Positions 1 to 11,675 of a stretch of 64,000 nucleotides of DNA are shown piece by piece (positions within the stretch are counted from its first letter, which is position 1; each line of letters starts with the position of its first letter). The translations under genes and the position numbers were made by a program. The notes under the pieces are model-generated. The model was not told where the DNA came from and searched no databases. It saw only the letters and a program-made list of their open reading frames with translations. This DNA comes from Capsaspora owczarzaki ATCC 30864. Lineage: Eukaryota; Opisthokonta; Filasterea. Location: assembly GCF_000151315.2 (NCBI RefSeq), contig NW_011887293.1, forward strand, positions 1,970,205 to 2,034,204, given 5' to 3'.

Positions 1-222
<222 letters not shown>

Positions 223-249
223 CCATTCCCCCTCCGGTTCCGTCCCTCT

Positions 250-2239
250 ATGCTCAGCGTCAACGGCGTCGGCGTCGCTGGCGATGCAGATCCAGAGCAG
301 CAGCAGCAGCAAGCCTTCCCGCCTCTTCTTCTTCCTCCCGTCCTCGCTTCAAGCAGCGCCACAGCAGCACCCGCGGCCACTGCGCAGACCGACCCAATGC
401 CACTCCAGTACCATTTCAACCACAGTGCCGCCTTCGACCCCGACCACGACGGCCACGACCCAGCAGCAGCAGCGTCCACTCCTTCAACTTCCGCTGGGTT
501 TCCCGCCACAGCAGCTGCAGCTGTAGCAGCAGCAGCAGCAGGCTCGGCTGCACCACCCCAGCATCCATCGGCATCGTCGTCGACATCGTCGTCATCGCTC
601 GGCTTGTCAAGGCAGTCCTCAGCCACCCAGCACGCGCCGTTGTCCGGCAGTCCCACCGAGCCAACGAGCGGCTTCACTGTAACTCTTTGGTCCTTGTTCC
701 ATATGCCAAACAAAAAGCACTCTACTGCTCACTAACCGCGATCATTTCATCTGTATGGTTGTCGTACATGTCGTTGGTTTTTTTTTGTTTGTTTTTCTCT
801 GAGCAGACTCCAGCATATCAGTACAACCACACCGAGTTTGCTCCACATACGCACTCAAGCCTGGGCTTTGGCCAGCACCACCATTCATTTAGCATTGTCG
901 TGCCGCCGTCCAATTTGGGAGGCGTCTCGCCACTCCCACTGTCGCCGGCGTTGCCAATAATCACAAACGGCGCGCCGTACGATTCGTCCCCTGGATCGTT
1001 TACTGAGCGACGGCGAAGCGTGTCAGTCTCGTCGCAGCACTCACCCATGCTGTCGTATCGATCCCTGTCGCGTTCTCCACCCGTGTCGGGTCCATCTACT
1101 CCGACTCGACGGCTGTCAATGTCTGCTCAGAACCGAGTGATTCAACTGCAGCGAGTATGTTCGATTTTTGTTGTTTTTGGTTATCGTTTTGGTCGGTTTG
1201 GGGTTGATTTGTAGTGCAATGCGCAATATTGGTGTTTTGCTCACCGATTGGTGGTGGTGGTGGTGGTGGCTGCGTCAATAGGAGGACAGTCTCGGAGAAG
1301 CCATCAACCGCGAGCTGACGCACGAGCGGGACACGACGCATTCGCTTTCGTTATCCCAAAGCTGTGAAGATTTACATCTTGTAAGCAAGGTCGAGTTTCT
1401 TACATTTGTTGTGCGCATGTTTTGCCTCGCGGCATCGAAAGCGGAGGACTGAGTTTTTTTTTTTTCATTTTCGGTCGTGTTCTGTTGATAGGAGCATGTG
1501 GCTGCGAGTTTGCGAATCCCACCAGCATCGCCAACGCTCTCTCCCAGAGCCCCGATTCATGTACGCTTCTATTGTGCCGTTTGCAAGTGGACACGCCGTC
1601 TTGGCTGACATTTGTTCGATCTGTTTTGTTTTTGTTGTTGTTGATTTCTATCGTTTTGCGCCTGCTCTAGAGCTCCCGCAGCCAAACACCCAATCTTATT
1701 GCGAGCCCACATCGAATACGTGCGACATCTCCGAGCCCTCTCAGCTCCAACGGAGGCCCCATCAAGCCAGGTACAGCAGAGCGCGAAGGCCTTTGTGTTT
1801 TTTTTTTTGTTTGTTTGTTTTTTCTTCGGCTTTTTTTCGTTTTCGTATCGTCAGTTTGCTCACATGTCGCTTGATGGCATTGTTTTCTGTTTCAGCATCC
1901 GTGGTCAAACACGTCGAGCCGTACATTTCTCCTGCATCGATCAACAAGCGACTGTCGATGAACTTCCGGCAACGAGCAGTGTCAGAAAGCAGTGTGTCAG
2001 ACTACGATGCGCAACTAATGCTTGCCCAACGGCACTTTTCGGCCTTTGTGTCGCCCACGCCAGCTGCCGAGGTCGATATGAATGGTGGCCACGACCCATC
2101 CTCGTCGTCGTCGTCCACCATGCCGTCCCAAACCCTCCTTTTGCTCAGCGGTGGCGGCGATGGCTACAGCCACCTCGACCCCAATGAGCCCGCAGCTGAC
2201 GACTCTGCCTCGATGCCCAGCAGGGTGCTGTTGCCATGA
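250..2239 (+). CDS. PABIR: PABIR/FAM122-family PP2A-B55 inhibitor
   Basis: Six exons: 250-678, 807-1154, 1282-1380, 1492-1560, 1671-1770, 1896-2239; all phases agree, giving about 462 aa. The N-terminal half is low-complexity (Gln, Ala, Ser, Pro). The diagnostic part is residues about 245-290: an R-R-L-S motif, then EDSLGEAINRELTHERDTTH. This matches the FAM122 core, where INRETVHERE precedes a helix ending in a hydrophobic/Ser/Glu stretch. It is followed by several S-P sites (SPTLSPRAPIH) as in vertebrate FAM122. In vertebrates this core helix binds the B55 subunit of PP2A and blocks it. The family call rests on that short motif and the domain order. PPME1, another PP2A regulator, starts 206 bp downstream on the same strand. 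Confidence 0.78.
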
Positions 2240-2445
2240 GGGTCCCAAGAACTTGATGTCTTCCTCTGTTGTCAATTCTCGCTTCGCTTTGTGTTTCGTT
2301 CGTCAATCGCGTTATGTCTGTTTTTGTTTTCACGGCAATAATGAAACGATTGAACATTTGCCCACTGCTACAATCCAGCTTCCTGCTCATGCTGATTCTC
2401 AGACACTCTTTTATTTTCATCGCCGCCCTCATTGTCTCTGTCTCA

Positions 2446-3293
2446 ATGTCGCTGCAGCGCGAAGCCATGAAACGCGCCGCCGCCACTTCGTCGTCCACCG
2501 ATGGGTCCGCTCCAGCAGCAGCCTCGTCGTCGCCGTCGTCGTCGTTTGCTATTCCTGCAGCTGCTCGTCGCCAGTCGCACTTTTCGCCGCTTGGCTGGGA
2601 GCACTACTTTGAGTCGTCTGCGCGGGTCTACACGGCGACACCCGGCAATGCAAGTCGTGCAGTGTGCTTTCCCCCCTTGAAGCCCCCTCTCCCTCCCTTC
2701 AATGCTGATGCTTATACCTGCTGACGCGCTTTGATTTGGACAACATATGGATGGCGGACTGACTCTTGGTTTTGTGTGGTGTTGCGACAGAGTTTCAGAG
2801 TCTATCGCTTGGGCAGCGTTGGTCCCGTTCTCATTCTGCTGCATGGCGGAGGCATGTGCGCTTTGTCATGGAGCTTATTTGCGGTAAGCGAAGGATGTTG
2901 GTCAAAAATGACGGCTGCTTGTGGTGGTTGAATGGAAATTTGCTCAGAAACCACGCCCCAAAATTGAAACTCTGTCAATGGTCTCACTGGAGCTGTTCTT
3001 TCACTCTGTTGGCCTTCTGGTGATGTAGAAAGAGGTTGCTCGGCTTTGCGCGTGCCGCATCATTGCGATGGATTTGCGCGAGCATGGTAAGGAAAACAAA
3101 AATCATCCCTTTGGGACAAGGCTTGATCTTTGACTTTGTCTCTCCTTTTGTGCAGGAGAAAGCCACACGACAACACCAGACGACTTTTCGCTCGACGCTA
3201 TGGCGCAGGATGTGGTGCAAGTCTTCAGTGTGCTGTATCCTAGCGAAAATCCGCCAACGTTTGTGATTGGACACAGGTTTGGCTCTCTTCCCG

Positions 3294-3334
<41 letters not shown>

Positions 3335-4514
3335 TCTCTTGCTCTCTTTCTTCCTCAGAGGCTCAATCACTCACTTTGTCATGTGGACATGTCACGCTTC
3401 ATCCTGTACAGCATGGGAGGTGCGATCGCCACGCACATTGCTGCCAAAAACATGATTTCATCGCTCGTCGGACTGGTGGTGCTTGACGTCGTTGAGGGTA
3501 CGTGTCGCGCAGCTGTCGGTGGCATTATGCTAGCTCACATGGACCTACTTGCGCTGCTGCTGCTGCTGGAGACTGACGATCTGCCATCCTCCATTTCCCC
3601 TTGTAGGCTCCGCGCTGGACGCGTTATCCTCAATGACCAATGTCATTCGCAATCGGCCAAAGTCCTTCAAGAGTGTGACCCAAGCTATTGAATGGAGGTG
3701 AGTCCTGCTCATGCTCAAAGGCAAACAGAAGAAAAACACGAGCTCCAAAAAGTAAAGTCGTCGAGTATTCATCCTTTTTCTGTCCTTCTGGGTGCATCGA
3801 ACCAGCTTGCGAACAGGCCATACACACAACGTCGAGGCTGCTCGCGTAGCCATGCCGGGACAGGTCCGTGAAATTCATGATGATGGGCAAAATCTGCTCG
3901 CCCCGAGCATCTCGCACATTCTTGAGGAGGAAGCGGGAGAATCGATACTCGGAGCTGCTACAACTGCTTCGGGTGGTCCCACGTATGTGTGGAGGATGGA
4001 TTTAAGCAAGACGCAACCTTTCTGGTTGGGTAAGTTTGATTTCAAGGCCGCAATGTTGTCAAATTGTCAGAGGTTTTGTGTTGGCTTTCTGACTTTTGGA
4101 CCACGAACACACATATTCAGAATGGTTTACGGGCCTGTCGAACAAATTCCTCACTGCTCGTGCATCTAAAATGCTAATTCTTGCCGGCATGGACCGCTTG
4201 GATAAGGAGCTCACGATCGGTCAAATGCAAGGTTCGGGTTTGATTGCTGGTTTGTAGCGGATTTGTTGCTTTTCCGGCTCTATTGTCCATCGCAAGTTGC
4301 GCGGTTGACTCATCCCATTCTGTACACAGGCAAGTTTCAACTCGATATTCTCCCAGAATGTGGCCATTCGCTGCATGAAGACAAGCCTGAAAAGGTCGGC
4401 GGGCTGGTTGCTCAGCATCTCGTGCGCCATCGCTTTGCAGACCCGACCACTGCCTACAGCGCTGCAAAGTTTAGCGCTGGCATTCCGCCTCGACCAGTGC
4501 AACACAATGCGTAA
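2446..4514 (+). CDS. PPME1: Protein phosphatase methylesterase 1
   Basis: Nine exons: 2446-2649, 2791-2883, 3029-3086, 3156-3276, 3412-3497, 3607-3697, 3806-4029, 4121-4231, 4330-4514; phases close throughout. It is an alpha/beta hydrolase that removes the methyl ester from the C-terminal leucine of the PP2A catalytic subunit. Visible landmarks: FSPLGWEHYFES near the N-terminus, the oxyanion segment LLHGGG, the nucleophile elbow GHSMGGA (its Ser codon is split by the intron ending at 3411), the DVVEGSALDAL segment, MLILAGMDRLDKELTIGQMQ, and the C-terminal catalytic His in ECGHSLHED. Length and motif order match animal PPME1. Intron 1 (2650-2790) has a GC donor (GCAAGT). The intron at 3277-3411 holds a CT microsatellite. 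The start could also be the in-frame ATG at 2467. Confidence 0.96.
3297..3341. repeat. (CT)n microsatellite in PPME1 intron 4
   Basis: About 20 CT units just after the donor of the intron 3277-3411. It forms an unusually donor-proximal pyrimidine tract. Confidence 0.9.
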
Positions 4515-4754
4515 CAGAGAGCGGGCCTTTTTTTTTTTTCCTTGCTGGACACAAAGTCAAAAATACTGAAACTTTTGAATACACTTTTTTTTTTTTTGGT
4601 TTTTTTTTTTTTCAGTATTATCCAGGTCATCTTTTGCTACAGTACTGCTACAGTACTATTATTGCTGCTATTATCATTAAGTATTTCTATTGTCCACTCT
4701 TTGTTTGTGTGTGCGTGTGTGTGTTTGTGTCCAGTATTCGCGCGAGTCGTGTCA

Positions 4755-5719
4755 ATGGACGCTGCAGCACTCGTGGCACAGGCACACGAGCTGCTCGCCA
4801 GCAGCGGGACCAACCCCAGCCCAAATCCCAGCAGCAGTGCCAAGAGCATGCCAGTGAGTGCAGCAGTGGCTGTGCTGAGCTGCATTGACACTGCCGTCGA
4901 TGCGTGGACGACCAGCGCGTCTGCCGCTCCACTCGAGTCGAACGCAGGTAGTTACAATGGATGCATCAAGTGGGGGTCGACATGCACTATGAACAGACGC
5001 TCACTATAGCATGCATTTGTATCTTGGGCAGTCACCACGCTGCTTGATCTCGTTGCGCAATGCACGAGCGCAGTCGTCCTCGAGGGCAACAATGCATCCA
5101 CAACCCAAGCCACCACCACCACCACTGCGACTACCGCTGGACAAGGCTTGGCTGTGTCAACGGCATTGCGATGCTGCAATCGCACTCTTGTGAATCTGTG
5201 CGGGCGATTGCAAGTCATTGTGCGCTCACCAACTGCAGCGATCGCGTTCGTGCGCATCCTGACGCGATTCATCGTGGCTCCGCGGTTCAGTGCCATGTCC
5301 ACGTCCCCCTCCGTGGAAAGCGCTCGCGAGCTCGTGGACGGGTTGCGCGCCTTGGCTGCTGTGGTGTACGAGAATGGCCCAACCCTGCTTGCGGCACCTT
5401 TGAGCGCCGAGATGCTCGCGCTAGTCGGTCCGTCCGATGCGTCATCAAGCGCCCCGGCACTCTCACAAAGGATTCTGTTTGAGCTTGCCAAGGTCCGGGA
5501 TGCGAGCCAGCCGTCATCGGGCCCACCAGAGCAGGCTTTCGAGCTCCAATCCATCACTACCGAAGCACGCCGCATTGCAATTTCGTGCCTCGGCAATCTT
5601 ACCATCAAGTGCTCGCTTGCAACACAGCCCGTATTTCAGCAGCTTCAATCCGAGATACTGACTGTCGTGTTTGCCAACCTCGCACACGAGACACACTCCT
5701 TGCTTGTTGTTGGTTTTCC

Positions 5720-5775
<56 letters not shown>

Positions 5776-8700
5776 CGACGCCATGCCCACCGGCGCCGGC
5801 GCCACTCATGTCACGAGCATCCACAAAGTTGCTTGTCACAATCCTCAAAGCGCTCACGCGGCTGGTGACTTTCTCAAAAACCGTGGAGCCGCTGCTCTCG
5901 GACGTTCTTGCGCGCCTCAAGCTGTGTCTGTTCCACGGCTTGTCTTTGTCGGTCATCAACGCTGCTGCTGTGGATTCGGCTACTGGCACTGGTTCCGTGC
6001 CATCCCTGTCTGCCATGCTCGGTGTGCCGCTGCAGCCCGCTGGTGCCTTTGCGGATCCACTCTCCTCCTCGCTGCCGAGTCGTGCAGGCTCTACCACCGC
6101 CACCGCCACCACCACCACCACCAACGACGCTACAAACTCCAATCCCGCTAATACTGATGGCAGTCGCACATGCCGAAGACCTGCCCGTCATTCCACAGAG
6201 GCGAATCACGGATCTCCTGCAAGCTCCGATTTCGTGAGTTCGGAATCTGACTTTTCCGATCTTGACAGTGCTGGTGGGCGATCCAAGTGAGTATTCGTTT
6301 ACGTTTTGATGATGGTGTGGCTGAGTATCGAGCGGTGTGATGGAGCTGTCAGCGAAATTTTCTCACTTTCCTTTTGAAAATGCGTTCTATCTTTGCTAAT
6401 ATCCTGCTTGAACGCTGCACGTTCGTAGCTCTAAGAGCGCTCTTGCAATCCGGCAAGCAGCGTTTGCAGCACTAGGATCGATCATTAAGGTGGTTCGCAA
6501 GCGCGACTTTCAGGCTTTTTGGCCTGGTTTCCTGCCAGACTCGGCCTCGATGGCCACCCCAACACTGCTCACCAGTATTCTGCATGATCCAAACCCAAAG
6601 GTTCGGTCTCTGGCATTGACTGCGCTTGCAGCCATGCTTGAAGGCAGCAAGCCGTTTCTTGCAGCCGCGGACGATCTGGCCCCGACCACGCCCTCGTTCA
6701 CGCCTTTCTCGCGGACGCTGGCTGCTCGTCTCGTGCAAGTACACGAGGCGCTATTACGCGCCGCACATACGGAACAGGCTGCGCAACCCCTCCTTCAAGT
6801 AGTGCGGTGTTTGACGCTGCTCGTGGAGAACACTTGTTATTCCAAGCTGCGGCGCGCCAAACAACATTTGCAGAGCTGCATTGCCCTGTGCTTTGCGCAC
6901 ATCGGGCATCGTGATATCGATGTGCGAATTGCAGCCTGGGCTTGCTTGACGGCCGTTGCTGCCAACGATAGTCGTCCTGCATTGGCTCAACTTGCCGAAT
7001 CTCCGGCCAGTATCACCATTCCCGACCTGCTTGCACGAGCCATTGACACCATGTCGGCCAAAGACCCAATACCGGTTCGTGTTCATGCCGCGTACTTTTT
7101 GTGTGCCAGCGTCGGCAAATTGGATGACGTGCTGCCATCCCTCTGGCCTGGCGGTGCCGCTTCCGATGGCCTTGGCGCTTCCACGGCAGACTCGTTGCTT
7201 TTGCGACTGCTTCATGCAGCCAGCAATAACGTGTCTGAGGCTGATGCAAGTGTCAGGCTGTCGGCTGCTCGGTTGTTCGAGTCGCTGGCAGGGTCCATTC
7301 TTGCGCGCACAACCGCTCTTGTTCGTCCGGCCATGTTCGCCAGCGGCTCGGATGCATTGGATGGAGATGGCGATGCCGACTTGGTCGACGGCGCCGCAGC
7401 AGCAGCAGCATCAACAACCGCAACAAGCGCGACTGCCGTCAACAACGACGCGCTCCTGGCCATGCTGGGCAATGTATCCGATCAACTCTGGAATGTCGTC
7501 ATCGAGAAGCGTCACTTGTTTCGGCTTTTGCAAGATTCTTCACTGGCTGTGTGTGCTGCGGCCTGCGATTTGCTTTCGCGTTTGAGCGAGCCGCGCTTCT
7601 GCGCTCTGCCCCGTGACCAGTCTGCTCGCCTTCTTTCGCAGCTCGTGAGCTTGAATCCGGTGGATGACGCCAGCGATTTAGACACAACCATTCACGAGCG
7701 GACGGACGACGTGCGAGAGACGCCGGCGGACTCGGCTGCAGCCTCAGCCCAGGCGGCAGCCTGTCGCACCATAGGCATGTTTGTCCTATTTCCGTCATTG
7801 TTTGATGATCTCGTCTTTATGTCTGACGCAACCACGGCCCTGCTTTCTGGAATGGAGAGCCCGCATCTCGTGATTCGTGTTCGTGCCAGTTGGGCACTCG
7901 GAAACTTGTGTGATGCGTTGATTTCATCACAGTGAGTAGATGTCTATCTTGGTTTTTGTTTGTTGTGCTCGCGGTCGGTGTGGAGTTATGACCTGTCGCT
8001 CAATGACTTGCTTGGCGGTTTTGGCAATGATTTGGAGAACAGAGCATCGAGCAACAACGCCGAGTTCCCCACGATTGCGACAGACTTTCCCATCAACCTG
8101 TTGTGGAACATTACGAGCATCTGCATTGGTGCTGCGAAAGACCATGACAAGGTAAAGTCAGGCCGGGAGAGATACGAGTAAATTGAAATTGACTTTTTTT
8201 TTTTTTCTTTTTTGATTGTCTGTTTTGTTGTTTGCTGTGGTTTTTCTTGGTTGCCACGTCCCCATTGGTAACAGGTTCGCTCGAATATTGTTCGTGCTTT
8301 GGGGAATGTCGCACGGTTTGCCACAACAGAGATGCTCCAACATAGCCGCGTTGGCAGCGGCGCCAAGTTTGAAGGACTGATCGGTGAAGGAATTGAGCTG
8401 CTCTGCAAGGCCTCTCTCACTGGCAGCGCCAAGGTCCGCTGGAATGCGTGCCGCGCGCTCGGTAATGCGCTCAAAAACCCCTGCATCCTGTCACCACGAC
8501 CAGCATGGGCGGTGCGCGTGGTAACGACCCTGTGCCAGTGCATCGGCACCTGCAAAAACAGCAAAGTGCGCATCAACGCGAGCGCTGCGCTCGGGACACC
8601 GCAGAGTTTGGCCTTTTACGGGACAGCCACCGAGCTTGCCAATGTCGCGCGTGTCGTGCATGAAGCAATTGCAGCCTGCGATGCGACAACAACGGATCCG

Positions 8701-8886
8701 GTCGAGTTGAGATACCGCGATGCTCTTCGAGCCCAAGTGAGTGTGCTTGTTGGTTGTTGTTTTTGTTGTTGTTGATGCCTCTTGCAAACGGGATCCAACA
8801 TGTTCAGCATGGTTTACTCACATACTTGTGTCCCTCCTTCTCAGCTTTTGAACACTGCAGAGCGCATTTCGCGATCGTCGATGTAA
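4755..8886 (+). CDS. HEATR6: HEAT repeat-containing protein 6
   Basis: Six exons: 4755-4947, 5032-6286, 6429-7931, 7986-8151, 8275-8736, 8845-8886, about 1206 aa against about 1180 in human. The protein is an all-helical ARM/HEAT solenoid with no known enzymatic activity. The match is clear in the central DUF4042-type region: FWPGFLPDSA, TSILHDPNPKVRSLALTAL and MLEGSKPFLAAADD mirror human LLSDPSPKVRAAALQALSAF and LEGSRQFL. In the C-terminal part KVRWNACRALGNALKNP and TCKNSKVRINASAALG mirror the human repeats. A run of about 18 Ser sits near residue 310, encoded by pure AGC. The 54-nt intron at 7932-7985 has a weak acceptor. The last exon is only 14 codons. The gene ends 121 bp from the convergent TRIAP1 gene. 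Confidence 0.9.
5721..5775. repeat. (AGC)18 coding repeat in HEATR6
   Basis: Pure AGC trinucleotide tract in exon 2 of HEATR6, encoding poly-Ser in the gene's frame. Confidence 0.95.
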
Positions 8887-9007
8887 AGCAAAACCGTCTT
8901 GTCCTCAACCCGATCTCTCCATTTGGTTTTGTAGTGATTGATGTGTAATATACAAAAATACAAAGTGTACGACTACGAGTCCTGTCCGGACATTGACAAC
9001 GAAAGCG

Positions 9008-9512
<505 letters not shown>

Positions 9513-9704
9513 TCAAAGAAGTGAAGATTGTGGTTGCTAGATGGAAGAGTGGCCCTGGCTCCCGTCAGCCTATCTGGAAGCTCATTTGAATTCATGTTGT
9601 ATGGTGGCGACCCCCTGCTCAGAGCGATCGCTGAGCAATACGTACGGATGAGTTTGGCGCAGTCATTTTTTCCTCAAAAAACACTTACTACTACAACAGC
9701 AGCC

Positions 9705-9992
9705 ATGGCAGACAAGCCTGACATTCGCAGCATGGCTGCCGTGATCAAGAGCGCAGACATGTTTGAGGACATGCAGTCGGACGCCATCGAGGTTGCCAAG
9801 ACGGCGATGGAGTCGTTCCAGGTGGAGAAGGACATTGCCGCGCACATCAAGAAGGCCTTTGACCAAAAGCACAACCCGACCTGGCACTGCATCGTCGGCC
9901 GCTCGTTCGGCTCGTTCGTCACCCACGAGACCAAGCACTTTATCTACTTTTACCTCAATAACACAGCCGTCCTCCTCTTCCGCTCGGGTTGA
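9705..9992 (+). CDS. DYNLL: Dynein light chain LC8
   Basis: Single exon, 95 aa. Conserved LC8 features: [19 protein letters not shown] at the start, [17 protein letters not shown], the beta-sheet core [19 protein letters not shown], and [17 protein letters not shown] at the C-terminus. LC8 is a homodimeric hub that binds short linear motifs in dynein intermediate chain and many other partners. It is about 6 residues longer than the usual 89. No intron interrupts the coding region, although an intron in the 5' UTR cannot be excluded. Confidence 0.97.
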   Translation: MADKPDIRSMAAVIKSADMFEDMQSDAIEVAKTAMESFQVEKDIAAHIKKAFDQKHNPTWHCIVGRSFGSFVTHETKHFIYFYLNNTAVLLFRSG

Positions 9993-11675
9993 GCGCGTTT
10001 CGTGATGTGATGGCCTCGCTTGACTCGTTTTTACTTCTTTTTTCTCTCTCTCTCGCTTCTCTGCCCTGCCGATCGTGCTCCGTTCGGGCATCCGTCGTCC
10101 ATTCTCAGCTTTGCCGCTTCGTTCTCACACTGCTGTGAATCCCCCGCGCTTTTTCCGTTGTGCTTTCTGCGCTCGTTGTAAACCAGCAAAGGGAAAAAAA
10201 AAAAAAAAAAATCAAAGTTTGACAGGTCGACACATTTTTTTATTATTTTTTATCATTACGTTTTTGTTGCTGTGATGTATTTGATGCGATTTTCTACAGC
10301 AACAGACATTTGGCAAGCACAACAGCATCCAGACAAGCAAGATGCGCGCGGCACACGGAAGCAACCATGCCCGCGGACAAAGCGAAGAAGGCGAAAGCGG
10401 ATTTTCGCACCAGACTGACTTTTTTTTTTTTTTTTTTTCTTCGTTTTCATCGTGAGTTTGTTTGTGAGGCCCGCGGACGGCCGCTCTCTGCTTGATGCAC
10501 CTGCTTGCTGTTGAGGTCGACCACCTGCAAAACGCGAGCCAGACCAGCAGTCCCCGCAACCACGTTGGACGAACGCAACGAGCAACAAGATCGAACAGGG
10601 ATCGTTGCGCCTTTTTTTTTTTTTCTTTTTTTTTTCGCGCCCTCTTCATTTTTTTTTTTTTTTTCTTTTCCAATCTTCGACTGTTTTTCATTGTCAACTT
10701 TTTCAGCACCAAACCGACCGACGTTGAACGCTAGGCTGATCCGCAAAAGACAAACACAAAATAACCGACCTGCTTGTTGCTCAAGGATTGAGAAAAACGA
10801 CGCGGCAAAGAAGTCATCGAGTCGATCAGCGTAGCAACCGTTCGGCGTAGTTCAGCTTCTTTACATCGCGGACGAAGCTCTGCCAGATCTATACAATAGC
10901 ATCCAGGTGCACGGAAAGGGTTGTGAGCAAAGGGGTGGTGTGAAAAAACGCTCAGATTCCGTCGCTCAGATTCCGTTCTTTTTTTTTTTTGGTTTTCCGT
11001 TTTTGTCGATTCGGTTGAAAAGCAGCAATACAAGTTGAAAGAAAGAAAGAGATTTCGGCACACTCCGACAGCCTCTTGCGCACTGATAAACGCATGGCTT
11101 TTCCTAATTATGTGTCGATCCAGACCTGGTTCTCTGTGCGCGCGACTGAGCAACAGTCGTCCAATTGAGGGGACGATTGTCGTGGCAGAGTTCACGGCAG
11201 GTAATTTTTGATCTGCCGGGCAAACTTTTGGAATCGCGCCGTGTCCGTGTTGTGTGCAAGCGCGTGGACAGCAGGGCTCGAAAGCAGAGTCAAAGAGGAG
11301 GGTTGAAAGGGTGGGGTGCAAGCAGCGAGTGAAGCAACCGTTTCCCCCATTTCCGCCCGAAGGCTTATGGGTCGCCGATTGTTGTCATGTTCAACCTCTG
11401 CTCCATCCTTCATCCAAACCCCAATTGCTGACAAGCAACTGTATGTAACATGTTCAAAAATCAAGCAGCAATACAGTATCTCATTTTCAAGCAATCATCA
11501 AAAATACAACAAAATACAACAACAACAAACCAAAAAGGCAAACATTCCCAATACAATTTCTCAGAGCGCGTCACAGACGCATCTCGTGGTTTCAATCTTA
11601 AGGAGAGAAATTACAAACTACTACACAAAAGCATTGTACAATTTGGCGAAAAATGGCCAAGCAGAGACTTGGTGT
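9993..11675. other. Gene-poor interval with A/T homopolymers
   Basis: No gene can be supported here. The stretch contains several poly-T and poly-A runs (10194-10211, 10420-10438, 10612-10665, 10979-10990) and a short direct repeat of GCTCAGATTCCG near 10950-10975. One short exon-like segment on the minus strand (10826-10888, 20 residues with a stop) is preceded by an AG, but no upstream partner could be joined to it. Confidence 0.6.

Noticed and set aside
5605-5805. Poly-Cys, poly-Gln and poly-Ala frames
   Set aside because: Other-frame shadows of the AGC repeat in HEATR6.
10826-10888. Exon-like minus-strand segment encoding WQSFVRDVKKLNYAERLLR and a stop
   Set aside because: It is preceded by an AG and looks protein-like, but no upstream exon with a good donor and matching phase was found. 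A four-codon partner from the ATG near 11093 needs a poor donor.
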